NCBI GenBank assembly: GCA_949987565.1
Contig: OX465111.1
Coordinates: 901,001 to 965,000 of the forward strand
Length of the DNA: 64,000 bases
Source: Luidia sarsii
Lineage: Eukaryota > Echinodermata > Asteroidea > Paxillosida > Luidiidae
Direction of reading: 5' to 3'
Position numbers and translations under genes: made by a program. Of this stretch, positions 43,301 through 49,869 are shown in pieces. The stretch's first letter is position 1. Each line of letters starts with the position of its first letter. Below the pieces are notes generated by a model that searched no databases, was not told the origin of the DNA, and saw only the letters and a list, made by a program, of their open reading frames with translations.

Positions 43301-44978
43301 GCCCAACCTACACGTTTCCCGACCACGCTCAACCTACCCGTTTCCCGACCACGCCCAACCTACCCGTTTCCCGACCACGCCCAACCTACCCGTTTCCCGA
43401 CCACGCCCAACCTACCCGTTTCCCGACCACGCCCAACCTACCCGTTTCCCGATCACGCCAAACCTTCCCGTTTCCCGACCACGCTCAACCTACCCGTTTC
43501 CCGACCACGCCCAACCTACCCGTTTCCCGACCACGCCCAACCTACCCGTTTCCCGACCACGCCCAACCTACCCGTTTCCCGACCACGCCCAACCCAACCC
43601 GTTTCCCGATCACGCCAAACCTACCCGTTTCCCGACCACGCTCAACCTACCCGTTTCCCGACCACGCCCAACCTACCCGTTTCCCGACCACGCCCAACCC
43701 AACCCGTTTCCCGACCACACCCAACCCAACCCGTTTCCCGACCACGCCCAACCTACCCGTTTCCCGATCACGCCAAACCTACCCGTTTCCCGACCACGCT
43801 CAACCTACCCGTTTCCCGACCACGCCCAACCTACCCGTTTCCCGACCACGCCCAACCCAACCCGTTTCCCGACCACACCCAACCCAACCCGTTTCCCGAC
43901 CACGCCCAACCTACCCGTTTCCCGATCACGCCAAACCTACCCGTTTCCCGACCACGCTCAACCTACCCGTTTCCCGACCACGCTCAACCTACCCGTTTCC
44001 CGACCACACCCAACCCAACCCGTTTCCCGACCACACCCAACCCAACCCGTTTCCCGACCACGCCCAACCTACCCGTTTCCCGATCACGCCAAACCTACCC
44101 GTTTCCCGACCACGCTCAACCTACCCGTTTCCCGACCACGCTCAACCTACCCGTTTCCCGACCACACCCAACCCAACCCGTTTCCCGACCACGCCCAACC
44201 CAACCCGTTTCCCGATCACGCCAAACCTTCCCGTTTCCCGACCACGCTCAACCTACCCGTTTCCCGACCACGCTCAACCTACCCGTTTCCCGACCACGCC
44301 CAACCTACCCGTTTCCCGATCACGCCAAACCTTCCCGTTTCCCGACCACGCTCAACCTACCCGTTTTCCGATCACGCCAAACCAACCCGTTTCCCGACCA
44401 CGCCCAACCCAACCCGTTTCCCGACCACGCACAACCTACCGGTTTCCCGACCACGCCCAACCCAACCCGTTTCCCGACCACGCCCAACCCAACCCGTTTC
44501 CCGACCACGCACAACCCAACCCGTTTCCCGACCACGCCCAACCTACCCGTTTCCCGACCACGCCAAACCAACCCGTTTCCCGACCACGCCCAACCCAACC
44601 CGTTTCCCGACCACGCACAACCTACCCGTTTCCCGACCACGCCCAACCCAACCCGTTTCCCGACCACGCCCAACCTACCCGTTTCCCGACCACACCCAAC
44701 CCAACCCGTTTTCCGACCACGCCCAACCTAGCCGTTTCCCGACCACGCCCAACCTACCCGTTTCTGGGCCCCACCCTCCTGGGTGTGGTCTTTTTCAGGG
44801 CCAGGCCCACCGGCTCCGTCCCGGCCACCTGCACCCGGCTCAGGAAGTCGTTCTGCCGCTCCTCCTTGGCGTCGGGCCGGCCCGCCCATGGCCGGCAGAA
44901 CAGGTAGGCGGCCAGCACCACCACCAGGCACAGCACCACGCCCAAGGCTATGACCACGCCCAACAGGTACATCGTCAT
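28205..44978 (-). CDS. Synaptotagmin family protein, complete CDS in 8 exons
   Basis: Membrane-anchored tandem-C2 protein of vesicle trafficking. Exons in coding order are 44978(ATG)-44758, 42818-42730, 38741-38584, 38393-38229, 35988-35722, 34475-34337, 29429-29242 and 28318-28205 (TAA). All junctions are GT-AG in matching phase, giving 446 residues, a normal synaptotagmin length. Residues about 4-27 are a transmembrane helix followed by Cys-Arg. Residues 30-155 are a linker. C2A spans about 172-300 and C2B about 311-440, ending in the family hallmark HWNDM...PVARWH. C2A keeps much of its Ca2+ site (DPY, FDFD) but has Glu for two of the usual Asp. C2B lacks the loop-3 Asp residues (VIHENRIG) yet keeps a KRLKKKK polybasic patch. 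C2B most resembles the Syt12 group from memory; the subtype is uncertain. Confidence 0.9.
28444..28519 (-). ncRNA. tRNA-like sequence (SINE head, nominal Asn GTT)
   Basis: The minus strand folds as a near-complete cloverleaf. GGCTGGA pairs with TCCAGTC (7 bp, one G-T). The A box is TAGCTCAGATGGGAAGAGC and the B box GGGTTCAAGTCCC. The anticodon stem has two mismatches and position 33 is C instead of T, so a functional tRNA is unlikely. It is best read as the head of a tRNA-derived SINE. Confidence 0.5.
28520..28915. repeat. 73-75-bp tandem repeat containing a tRNA 5' half
   Basis: About five units, each reading on the minus strand GGGCTGGATAGCTCAGATGG, TAAGAGC, then CTAGTTGACTATTAGGG and GGCCACCATCTAA. 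Every unit carries the D arm and Pol III A box of the adjacent tRNA-like element but no B box. Confidence 0.85.
28930..29135. mobile_element. GGCTTAGGCTCGGGC-end MITE, copy 3
   Basis: Same internal blocks as the copy at 6640-6862: GACAAAACCTGACAATCCAG, TTCACCAAGAAACTGGGGCC, CGCTTGTTTCTA. Lies in synaptotagmin intron 7. Confidence 0.65.
29242..29429 (-). CDS. Synaptotagmin exon 7 (C2B core)
   Basis: From acceptor TTATCAG to donor AATGAG|GTAAAA. It encodes (D)PYIKVSIFCSSKRLKKKKTS, then HPVFNEALVFSV and LEFQVIHENRIGQNE. The polybasic strand and NPxFNE-type motif are typical C2B features. The acidic loop-3 residues of Ca2+-binding C2B domains are replaced (His, Asn, Glu), which predicts a Ca2+-independent C2B. 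Confidence 0.92.
29685..29904 (+). ncRNA. U3: U3 small nucleolar RNA gene, copy 2 (promoter block absent)
   Basis: A full-length 220-nt U3 sequence nearly identical to copies 1 and 3, with the same GGGATCATTTCTATAG, GAGCGCGAAGCGGG, TGATGA and CTGA boxes and about 25 bp of shared 3' flank. The conserved 5' flank of the other two copies is missing, so it may be a silent copy. It lies antisense in synaptotagmin intron 6. One C-to-T change in the 3' stem (CTTCC for CTCCC) is matched by GGAAG for GGGAG nearby. Confidence 0.88.
30060..30235. mobile_element. Inverted pair of family-2 tails
   Basis: The minus arm (30060-30120) has a damaged stem-loop. The plus arm (from about 30127) carries the exact histone-type stem-loop GGCTCTTTTCAGAGCC at 30133-30148, followed by the normal tail to CTTCAAGTCTTATC. 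The hammerhead-like part is deleted from both arms. Confidence 0.75.
30739..31835 (-). pseudogene. Penelope-like reverse transcriptase C-terminus plus GIY-YIG endonuclease (5'-truncated)
   Basis: The open frame begins at the RT catalytic motif RYIDDVFFIW (YIDD at 31813-31824). It continues through TFTWEQSLQQTHFLDVTV and the thumb (HPRHCKTGIAYSQALRLRRI), then a linker, a Cys-rich CTSKCIVCKTHV motif, and a GIY-YIG domain with IYLISCRVCNIQYVGETKNT and KKRIYGHRS. This domain order is diagnostic of endonuclease-bearing Penelope-like elements. The fingers and most of the palm are missing, so it cannot be autonomous. No frameshift is seen in the remaining part. Confidence 0.93.
31836..32417 (+). pseudogene. 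Penelope-like GIY-YIG endonuclease domain (second, shorter copy)
   Basis: Begins in the linker at the KENHH region and encodes the same Cys-rich motif and GIY-YIG domain, ending at a stop at 32415-32417. It is the inverted partner of the 30739-31835 copy. The reverse-transcriptase part is absent. A methionine at 31905 is available but there is no sign that it is used. Confidence 0.9.
32418..32802 (+). repeat. Penelope-like 3' region with hammerhead-like motif
   Basis: A pyrimidine-rich 3' UTR contains about three short repeats of TTTGATCTTTCCCCC plus CACTAATCCCTACCC. The compact hammerhead-like motif follows at 32692-32732: GCCT/AGGC stem I, TTGAGAA, the GGTCCT/AGGATC hairpin, then GAAACGTC. 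An AT-rich tail ends the element. The mirror image is at 30413-30800 on the minus strand. Confidence 0.8.
32965..33252 (+). repeat. Duplicated 5' flank of U3 gene, copy 3
   Basis: Homologous to 4415-4700 along its length. The last 70 bp before the gene are the best conserved. Confidence 0.75.
33185..33239 (+). promoter_or_regulatory. Candidate PSE region of U3 copy 3
   Basis: The same 55-bp block as 4633-4687 (GTTGACAACCATGGTAGTAA, then GCATTGCTTGGTACTGG), ending 13 bp before the transcript start. Inferred from strong conservation against diverged surroundings. Confidence 0.55.
33253..33472 (+). ncRNA. U3: U3 small nucleolar RNA gene, copy 3
   Basis: A 220-nt U3 gene with all conserved boxes and the promoter-like block upstream. 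Antisense within synaptotagmin intron 6, about 3.4 kb from copy 2 and about 450 bp beyond the composite Penelope-like insertion. With copy 1 it forms a pair duplicated with promoter and flank, so it is the second best candidate for an active gene. Confidence 0.93.
33840..34130. repeat. Interspersed repeat shared with 15110-15420
   Basis: Contains AAGTGTGGACCCACAC, GTCTTTGGAGGCTAATTAAC and GAAATTCGGCTTGGACGACT, inverted relative to the other copy. Confidence 0.65.
34230..34325. repeat. Short triplication of CGATAGGGCGCCCTCAATCGG
   Basis: Three tandem copies of a roughly 30-bp unit containing AGGGCGCCCT, a 10-bp palindrome, next to the exon 6 donor of the synaptotagmin gene. Confidence 0.75.
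34337..34475 (-). CDS. Synaptotagmin exon 6 (C2B N-terminal strands)
   Basis: From acceptor ACCGGACAG to donor CCTCAG|GTCAGT, 139 bp. It encodes QSDEAPELGDIMFSLAYL, PSAERLTVVILKARNL and RAIKLLEDRKTS. The G(D/E)I-x-x-SL-x-YLP-x-AERLTV pattern marks the start of a synaptotagmin C2B. The first Ca2+-loop Asp is not conserved. Confidence 0.92.
34633..34887. mobile_element. GTGACCCGGCAC-end MITE, copy 2
   Basis: Inverted orientation relative to the copy at 8782-9030. Same AT-rich interior with TGATATCAAAATATAATATC and AAAGTATACCATTAGC-type blocks. Confidence 0.8.
35206..35430. mobile_element. GGCTTAGGCTCGGGC-end MITE, copy 4
   Basis: A diverged copy with GGCTTAGGCTTCGGCTCCGG at the left and GAGCCTGAGCTTAAGCCGGG at the right. 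A 183-bp MITE is inserted at its right end (35437). Confidence 0.55.
35437..35619. mobile_element. 183-bp CGCAGTGGC-end MITE, copy 3
   Basis: Perfect 9-bp direct repeats TTTGGAAAA flank the element, the clearest target duplication of the family. Same orientation as copy 1. Confidence 0.88.
35722..35988 (-). CDS. Synaptotagmin exon 5 (C2A body)
   Basis: From acceptor CCGACAG to donor AGGAAG|GTATAC, 267 bp in phase 0. It encodes ISVVPHASRMLQSKVHRKTL, SPEFKESFVFEI and FDFDQFSRDECIGMAVLPL. KVHRKTL and the FDFDxFSxxx loop are canonical C2A. The loop keeps two Asp and carries Glu at the third Ca2+-ligand position. Confidence 0.93.
36000..36475. repeat. GGAGGA/GAAGAGGTGG purine tract
   Basis: Purine-rich tandem variants (GGAGGAGGCATTGAAGAGGT and GGGGAAGAGGTG) immediately upstream of exon 5 in the direction of transcription, where they read as a long polypyrimidine stretch before the acceptor. 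Confidence 0.9.
37438..38165. repeat. (CT)n pyrimidine tract in synaptotagmin intron
   Basis: About 730 bp of CTCTCTC/CCTCC with internal 150-bp near-duplications (TCTCCATCTTCCTCGTTCTG recurs). It follows the donor of exon 4. Long Ser/Pro/Leu open frames on the plus strand are artefacts. Confidence 0.92.
38229..38393 (-). CDS. Synaptotagmin exon 4 (C2A N-terminal strands)
   Basis: From acceptor CCTCTAG to donor TGCAAG|GTATTG, 165 bp in phase 0. It encodes VRRHSIDTGVPGPSLG, IINFSLKYNPEMGLLTVKLI and ARDLRPREFSGTADPYCK. G-x-I-x-FSL-x-Y and SGTADPYxK are C2A hallmarks. The usual Asp two residues before SG is replaced by Glu. Confidence 0.92.
38584..38741 (-). CDS. Synaptotagmin exon 3 (linker)
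   Basis: From acceptor CTCCCATAG to donor CATTCT|GTGAGT, 158 bp. It encodes TSPGFQGDSFTLEKPQPTVG, then SPTSKTPSMMARLDPTQ and MYKENHS, a Pro/Ser/Thr-rich linker typical of the region between membrane anchor and C2A. Called from phase agreement on both sides and strong splice sites. Confidence 0.8.
38925..39135 (-). repeat. 19-20-bp tandem array derived from the Penelope-like stem II hairpin
   Basis: About ten units of TGTTGTCGATCCTAGCAGG and variants, decaying rightwards. The GATCCTAGCAGG string is the minus-strand form of stem II of the hammerhead-like motif. Confidence 0.85.
39751..40335. mobile_element. GGCTTAGGCTCGGGC-end MITE with nested piggyBac-type MITE
   Basis: The outer element begins GTTTACGAAACGAAGGCTTA and ends AAGCCTGAGCCCGATCCTGA. 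Near its left end it is interrupted by the TTAA element at 39779-40120, leaving TTAA on both sides. Confidence 0.75.
39779..40120. mobile_element. piggyBac-type (TTAA) MITE, complete copy
   Basis: Ends AGGCCC and GGGCCT with TTAA on each side. Internal palindromes AAACCGTCACGGTTT and TTTATTACTCGAGTATTTG. Same family as 1845-2357, 27218-27365 and 52031-52387. Confidence 0.8.
40775..40917. mobile_element. Inverted pair of Penelope-like tails with 13-bp TSD
   Basis: A minus tail (40775 to about 40880) meets a plus arm that stops exactly after CGAAACG. The unit is flanked by the perfect 13-bp direct repeat TCATGATTTACAT at 40762-40774 and 40918-40930. The plus arm has a TA insertion in stem II. 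Confidence 0.85.
40931..41020 (-). repeat. Family-2 tail fragment
   Basis: GATAAGACTTGAAGGTCTGC, GTGGAAGATTTGCGGTGACACC, ending in GAGTGTGGCTGTGATT where the stem-loop should be. Directly abuts the 13-bp duplication of the preceding insertion. Confidence 0.65.
41030..42285. other. No gene seen
   Basis: Intronic sequence of the synaptotagmin gene. No exon-like or RNA-like signal was recognised. Confidence 0.4.
42288..42446. repeat. 67-bp tandem repeat with GCGCACGTGC motifs
   Basis: About 2.3 units of TACTGCGCACGTGCAGTTAG, GTGGCAATATGGAGGCACTG and CCACATCACCCCGCACACTGG. Each unit holds a palindromic GC(G)CACGTGC or GCGCATGTGC, an NRF-1/E-box-like site. Confidence 0.8.
42450..42720. repeat. 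(GA)n/AGACAGAG tract
   Basis: Purine-rich simple sequence just downstream of the exon 2 donor of the synaptotagmin gene. Confidence 0.85.
42730..42818 (-). CDS. Synaptotagmin exon 2 (linker)
   Basis: From acceptor CACTGCAG to donor TAAAG|GTACGA, 89 bp. It encodes RLATGESISPGPPVSPVV and LNSNYSFTIPK. It enters in phase 2 and leaves in phase 1, matching exons 1 and 3 exactly, which is the main support for this low-complexity linker exon. Confidence 0.75.
42920..43225. repeat. (ACCTC)n pentamer-like satellite
   Basis: CACCTCACCTCACCTTACC-type repeats for about 300 bp, with CACCC and CATCA variants. Confidence 0.9.
43300..44768. repeat. 26-27-bp minisatellite starting at a splice donor
   Basis: About 55 units; on the minus strand each reads GAAACGGGTAGGTTGGGC followed by GTGGTCGG. 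The right-most unit overlaps the last bases of synaptotagmin exon 1 and supplies its donor (ACGG|GTAGGT). The 555-residue plus-strand open frame across it is an artefact of a repeat length divisible into codons (3 x 26). Confidence 0.95.
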
Positions 44979-44993
44979 CCCGTCCGGCCACGC
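44758..44993 (-). CDS. Synaptotagmin exon 1 of CDS (start and transmembrane segment)
   Basis: The exon starts after acceptor CCGATTAG and ends at donor AACGG|GTAGGT. The acceptor TAG is itself an in-frame stop, so the ATG at 44978 (MTMYLLGVV) is the likely start unless an upstream exon reads in. A helix of about 24 hydrophobic residues (GVVIALGVVLCLVVVL core) ends in FCRPW, a probable palmitoylated juxtamembrane Cys. The rest is basic and polar (DAKEERQNDFLSRVQ). 5' UTR exons must lie to the right. Confidence 0.87.
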
Positions 44994-45534
44994 CTAATCG
45001 GGATAAAGATACAAACAAGAGAGAGCCCCATGTTGGATAACATCAAGCCAGGCATTTGGAGCAAACTCGGCCAAAATGCACCTCAAATCGATCATGGCTT
45101 ATACAGTAGCAACATAAAAAACTCATGCAAACTACTCACTCACTTTAAAGGATTAAAATGATAAAATCTCCAGAAGTCTAGAGGGTCTGACGTTTTGATC
45201 CTTAATTAATTAATTAATTACGTAGGTATGGTTAGATGCGTCATTCTCCAGACAAGGTCGAGACATTACCGATGTCAGCAGTGATAGGCTGTAGTAATCA
45301 TTAACTCCTTGGTGGTGGGACAGACGTATCCCCATACTGTGGTTTGGGCACTGACCAGGCAACCTGTCTTTAGCTTCCATCTTGAACTGTTTCTCACTTC
45401 TGTTATCTTTTCTCTTTGTTTTAGCCATTTCAATTGTAATGCGTTCGTGATCATTTTGTATGTAAAGAGTGCAGTAATGTCTAAATTATACGAGACATCG
45501 CGTGACTTTGATCACCTTTCTCCTTAGATTATTA

Positions 45535-45625
45535 TCACTATCCTTGCGGGACATTTCTCAAAGGCAGGATGACTCTGCCTTTGACTCCTGCCGGGATCGA
45601 ATCGTCGGGCCCTTTACATCGATCC
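45535..45625. repeat. Inverted pair of short Penelope-like tail motifs
   Basis: Minus-type GCGGGACATTTCTCAAAGGC followed by plus-type CTGCCTTTGACTCCTGCC and GGGATCGAATCGTCGGGCCC. A decayed head-to-head arrangement. Confidence 0.6.
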
Positions 45626-46250
45626 TCGTTTTATTGACCCTCAAGAAAGATAGGTTAAGGAGCGCCTCGGAGCAGAAGTCAAGTGGCCTATCGTGCCGAT
45701 GTTTGCAATCCCATTCTCGGGTTCTGTCTCGGAGATAAGTCCTGCTCGACTCCAGCAAAAAACTCAGGCCTTTGAAAATGTTTTCAAAAATGAATTTTGC
45801 TCATTTGAAGGCAGTAATCATTCTCTGACATAATGTGCCCACGTATTTGTCAAATTCATTCTCTCATCAAATTCACAACGGGCACACACGTTTAACTGAC
45901 CGCAGCTCCCGAGGTAAATGATTTCAGAAATGATTTCGACAACAAATCAACGAGCAATATTAACCACCACATACAGGAGCTTTTTTTTTCTGTAAAACAA
46001 TCTTTCTTGCCAGGCAACAATAACTCGATTATAAAATGATGATTTTTTGTTTCACTTGGGTGCATGTTTCCGGTCGTCTCGGCTTGTGATTGGAATTGCG
46101 AATTAAACACAGGGGTGAAATGAAACAGAGGGGGGGGGGGGCTGTAATTATCTGCATTGTGTTGCATCTCCCTGTACATTTTCCTTTTTTTTTTAAGAAT
46201 ATTTTAGTCGGGATGCTGCATCTTGTTCCAGGGTATTTAAGCCAGAATGT

Positions 46251-46405
46251 CTCCTGACGACGCGCAGAGTACACACTATCCGAAACATTGAGTTACTGGC
46301 TCTTTTCAGAGCCACACTCCTTCTCGAAAGAGAAGTGCTACATGGTGTCACCGCAAACCTTCCACTTAGTATTTCCACCATGCACACCTTCAAGTCTTAT
46401 CTACA
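46251..46405 (+). mobile_element. Family-2 retroelement tail with hammerhead-like fold and histone stem-loop
   Basis: CTCCTGACGA, a short hairpin, CGAAACATTGAG, then the exact stem-loop GGCTCTTTTCAGAGCC at 46298-46313, CTTCTCGAAAGAGAAG, and a tail ending CACACCTTCAAGTCTTATC. The most complete single copy of the family in the window. Confidence 0.8.
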
Positions 46406-46624
46406 AGTAAGAAGGTAACAGATCTGTTTAACAGTAACTATACTGTGGTATTGCTTTGCACTGTTAAGAAATGCAGTGCAATGTTTAACCTATATACAAC
46501 TTGGCTAACGTCGATCTAGATATCAACTGGTATAGCATCATCGGTCAATAAAAACCATCCGGTTGGGTTGAGTGCTTCGAATTCCCTCACAAACTCCCAA
46601 AGCATATATCTGAAGTTAATACAA

Positions 46625-46740
46625 AAACAGTTGCAAACTGCTCACTGACTAAAATTACCAGCAATACATACATCTCAAAAGTTAGAGGACCTGACGTTTC
46701 GATCCTAGCAGGAGCTTTCTCCTTTGAGAAACTTTAAAGT
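46625..46740 (-). repeat. Penelope-like tail
   Basis: CAGTTGCAAACTGCTCACTG, ACTAAAATTACCAG, then GACCTGACGTTTCGATCCTA and AGGAGCTTTCTCC on the minus orientation. Confidence 0.75.
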
Positions 46741-46822
46741 ATATCTAATGTGTATCTAGAGAGTTGGTGAACGATGGAAAAATCGGCAAAGTTGCACTTA
46801 GCAGCAGAGCGCTGGTATAATA

Positions 46823-47074
46823 TGTGACCCGGCACATTGACATGAGGAATATCCCACCAAAACACTTTTTGAGTAAACAACGCCTGAAGTTAAAGTATCT
46901 TCACAATTCGATTACAAATCTATTTTATTTATTTTTATTTTCGGATATTTTAAGTATTAGAGGATATTATATTTTGATATCATTTGAAAGCTAATGGTAT
47001 ACTCCTTCACATCATTAGAAAACCTCAAAATCTCAAAAGTGGGGTTATTCCTCATTATGCTGTGCCGGGTCACA
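46823..47074. mobile_element. GTGACCCGGCAC-end MITE, copy 3
   Basis: 252 bp, flanked by TA on both sides, same orientation as 8782-9030. Confidence 0.82.
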
Positions 47075-47214
47075 TATACAATTAGCCAGAGACATGAGAT
47101 CAAAGTCCGCTTCATTCAATGTTGCTTTATTTTGTTTTAAATTTACAGGTCTTTCCTTATCCGTCTTTCATGTCCTATTGCATCTCCCCCGCCCTATTTT
47201 GTTTGTGTCCACGT

Positions 47215-47285
47215 CATTCTGCCTTTGTGGAAGATCCTGCCAGGATCGAAACGTCAGGCCCTTCGTGCATACTTATGTATATCAC
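47215..47285 (+). repeat. Penelope-like tail motif with compensatory stem change
   Basis: CTGCCTTTGTGGAAGATCCT, then GCCAGGATCGAAACGTCAGG. Stem II is GATCCT/AGGATC, where the G-U pair of the common copy is replaced by A-U, and the loop is GCC. Confidence 0.7.
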
Positions 47286-47929
47286 TCTATGAAGAAAAGA
47301 AAAAAAAACGGAGAGAAAAAAGATCCACTTCAAAATGGCATGGAGTGTCAAGGGCGAGCCGTCCCCGTGGTATTGTGTGGTACGATCTCAGCAATGGACG
47401 GCGGAGATGGAGCTCGTATATCAGCCGGCGATGCTAGCGGCGACTCCAGGTGCAATTGCTGAACGATTTCAAACCTCGGCAGGTCAAAGTAATCACTTCA
47501 GCGCGAGAGGCACGCGGCCGGTTCTATTATGTCTGGGACGGCAGAGTAATCACGGGGAAACGCACTGCCTTCTTTCAACCATTCTTCCTTTCTTTCCTTT
47601 TTTACTTTCACACACAATTTCCAGATGAAGTACCAGTGCATCGTGGATCTCATCTGAGAGACGCATCTATACGGGTAGTGTACATGTACATGTGAAGGTA
47701 TAAGCTTCCAACTGTCTATAGCTAGGACGCTCGCAACTAGCCACTGCAAAATGGTGATAAGAGTTTGTCTGATAAACAAATAACCGTTCAAGCATCTGGG
47801 AAACAGATAGATTGGAGCATATCAACACAAAAACCCAAGGTAAATTACTTGGTAAGATCATGGGCAACTGTAAATGAGCATTTGGTATTGCTAAGTATTG
47901 CTAAGTAAAACGTGCCCAATGGTTCACTC

Positions 47930-48150
47930 ATGTACATGCCGTCACGTAACTTAAAAAAAAATTTCATCTCATTTGGCACAGAGCAGCGATGGAAATATAC
48001 AAAGAAGAATGCGGACAATATGATAGTCTTCTTTGCTCATTTCCTCTCCTGTTCTGCACCAAATGAGATGCAATAATATACCCACTGTAAGTCACGTGAT
48101 GGCATTGTATAAACAGCGGTCGCGCAATCGGGCAAATGTACCGGGTGGTT
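47930..48150. repeat. Interspersed repeat shared with 9540-9790
   Basis: ATTTGGCACAGAGCAGCGAT, AAGAAGAATGCGGAC and TTCTGCACCAAATGAG as in the first copy, with CACGTAAC and CACGTGATGG at the ends. Confidence 0.6.
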
Positions 48151-48164
48151 TCAAAGATCGCTGT

Positions 48165-48225
48165 GACGTTGAGAGAAAGGTCCTGCTAGGATCGAAACGT
48201 CGAACCCTCCACATTTTCTAAGATC
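48165..48225 (+). repeat. Penelope-like tail motif, variant subfamily
   Basis: GTTGAGAGAAAGGTCCTGCT, then AGGATCGAAACGTCGAACCC. The outer stem is changed (GTTGAG region with CGAAC) but the stem II hairpin is intact. Confidence 0.65.
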
Positions 48226-48864
48226 CTCTTTTTGGGTGGGTGAAGTTTGTCAGGACTTTGCAGCATTGTTTCTGTGGCTCTATGGAGAACTAAAGACTCG
48301 ATTCAAACCAATATCATGTCAGGGTTTTTGTGTGCGGAGTTTGTATTTGTAGAACGGATCCAAACTGTAGGGCATACGTGGGTGTGACACCGCATATGAC
48401 GGAGTGATTGTTCCCGTTTCAGATTGGTCCAGCCAAAGCCGACACACCTGCATATTCGTACGCGTCTGCTGAAATGATCACCTCTGAGACGACATTAATC
48501 TTGACACTGAGTCGTAATGCGGATGTGCATGGGGCGAACGCGTGCATAAGTACTATGTGCAGTGCCGGTATCATTTTACGGTGTAGGGAGATGCCGGTCC
48601 TTTGGGGACTGTATTCGTTACAAGGTGGGAAGGCCGGAGCGAGCCTAGGCCAAGAATCCATGATTATTAATGAACACGAGCCCGTGTCTAAGAACCTCCA
48701 GGATTGCTCGTTGCCTGGGTTTTTTTCCTAGGGCGGTTGGTTTCGCACATTCCAGGGGACGGTTATAAGACATGCTTGCAGTCATGTCTGAAATTCATAT
48801 AACGTGCTTGGAATTACTCACGTCCATTGTGGTGTCGCGGGGCGATTCGTGTCTTGATGTTTTT

Positions 48865-49860
48865 TAAAGGGGGAGAGAGAGGGAGAGAGAGGGAGAAGGA
48901 CAAACACATAGAAATGGAGGATGGAGGGATGGAGAGAGAAGGAAGGGGGGGAGGGAGGGATAGAGAGAAACAGGTGGAGAGAAAGAGGGAGGGGAGTGAC
49001 AGAGAGAAAGGGAAGGGAGAGAACGGGAATGGGAGGGGGAAAGACAGATATAGAGACTGAGAGGGAGAGAGAGAAAAGGAGAGAAAGAGGGAGAGAGAAA
49101 AGGAGAGAAAGGGAGAGAAGGAGAGAGAAAGGGAAAGAGAGAGAAAGAGAGATATAGAGAAAGAGGGAGAGAGAGAAAGGGAGAGAAAGAGGGAGAGAGA
49201 AAAGGAGAGAAAGGGAGAGAAAGAGAGAGAAAGGGAGAGAGAGAGCAAGAGATATATATAGAAAGAGGGAGATAGATAAAGAGAGGAGAGAGAAAGAACG
49301 ATGGGGAGAGAAGGGGAGACGGACAGACATAAAGAGAAACAGCGGAAGAGGGAGAGAATAAGAAGGAGTCAGAGTCAAAGTCAGAGGTAGGGAGACAGAG
49401 AGAAGCACAGCGAGACAAAGAGAGACACACATTATACAGACATAGAGAGAGGAGAGAGAAACACAGAGATGATGGAGAGGGTCAAGGTGGGAAGATGTCG
49501 AAAGAGGGAGAGAGTGAACGACGGGAGAGAGAGGAAGGGGAGGTAGGGAAGGGAGGGGAGAGACACGAGGGGAAGAGTCAGAGGGAGAGAGGAGAGAGGG
49601 GTGAAAAGAGGAGAGAGGGAAGGGAGGAGAAATGAGAGGGGAGGGAGAGGAAAGAGAGAGAGGGAAGGGAGGAGAAATGAGAGGGGAGGGAGAGGAAAGA
49701 GAGAGGAGGGAAGGGAGGAGAAATGAGAGGGGAGGGAGAGGGAGGGGAGGAGAGATGAGAGAGGGCAGGAGAGATGAGAGAGAGTAGTGATGGGAGAGAG
49801 AGGAGAGAGGGGAGGAGAGATGGCAGAGGAGAGAGAGGGAGAGGAGAGAGAGAGAACGTC
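48865..49860. repeat. (GA)n purine tracts
   Basis: About 1 kb of GAGAGA, GGGAGA and GAAAGA, interrupted near 49400-49500 by GACACACA and CATAGAG. No gene. Confidence 0.92.
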
Positions 49861-49869
49861 CAGTTCATC

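Noticed and set aside
43240..44907. A 555-residue open frame on the plus strand with Pro/Arg/Phe repeats
   Set aside because: It reads through the 26-27-bp minisatellite and then antisense through synaptotagmin exon 1; three 26-bp units make 26 codons, so the frame stays open by arithmetic.
46298..46313. End of a histone gene
   Set aside because: No histone coding sequence lies upstream in any of the copies; the stem-loop always occurs inside the same dispersed repeat.
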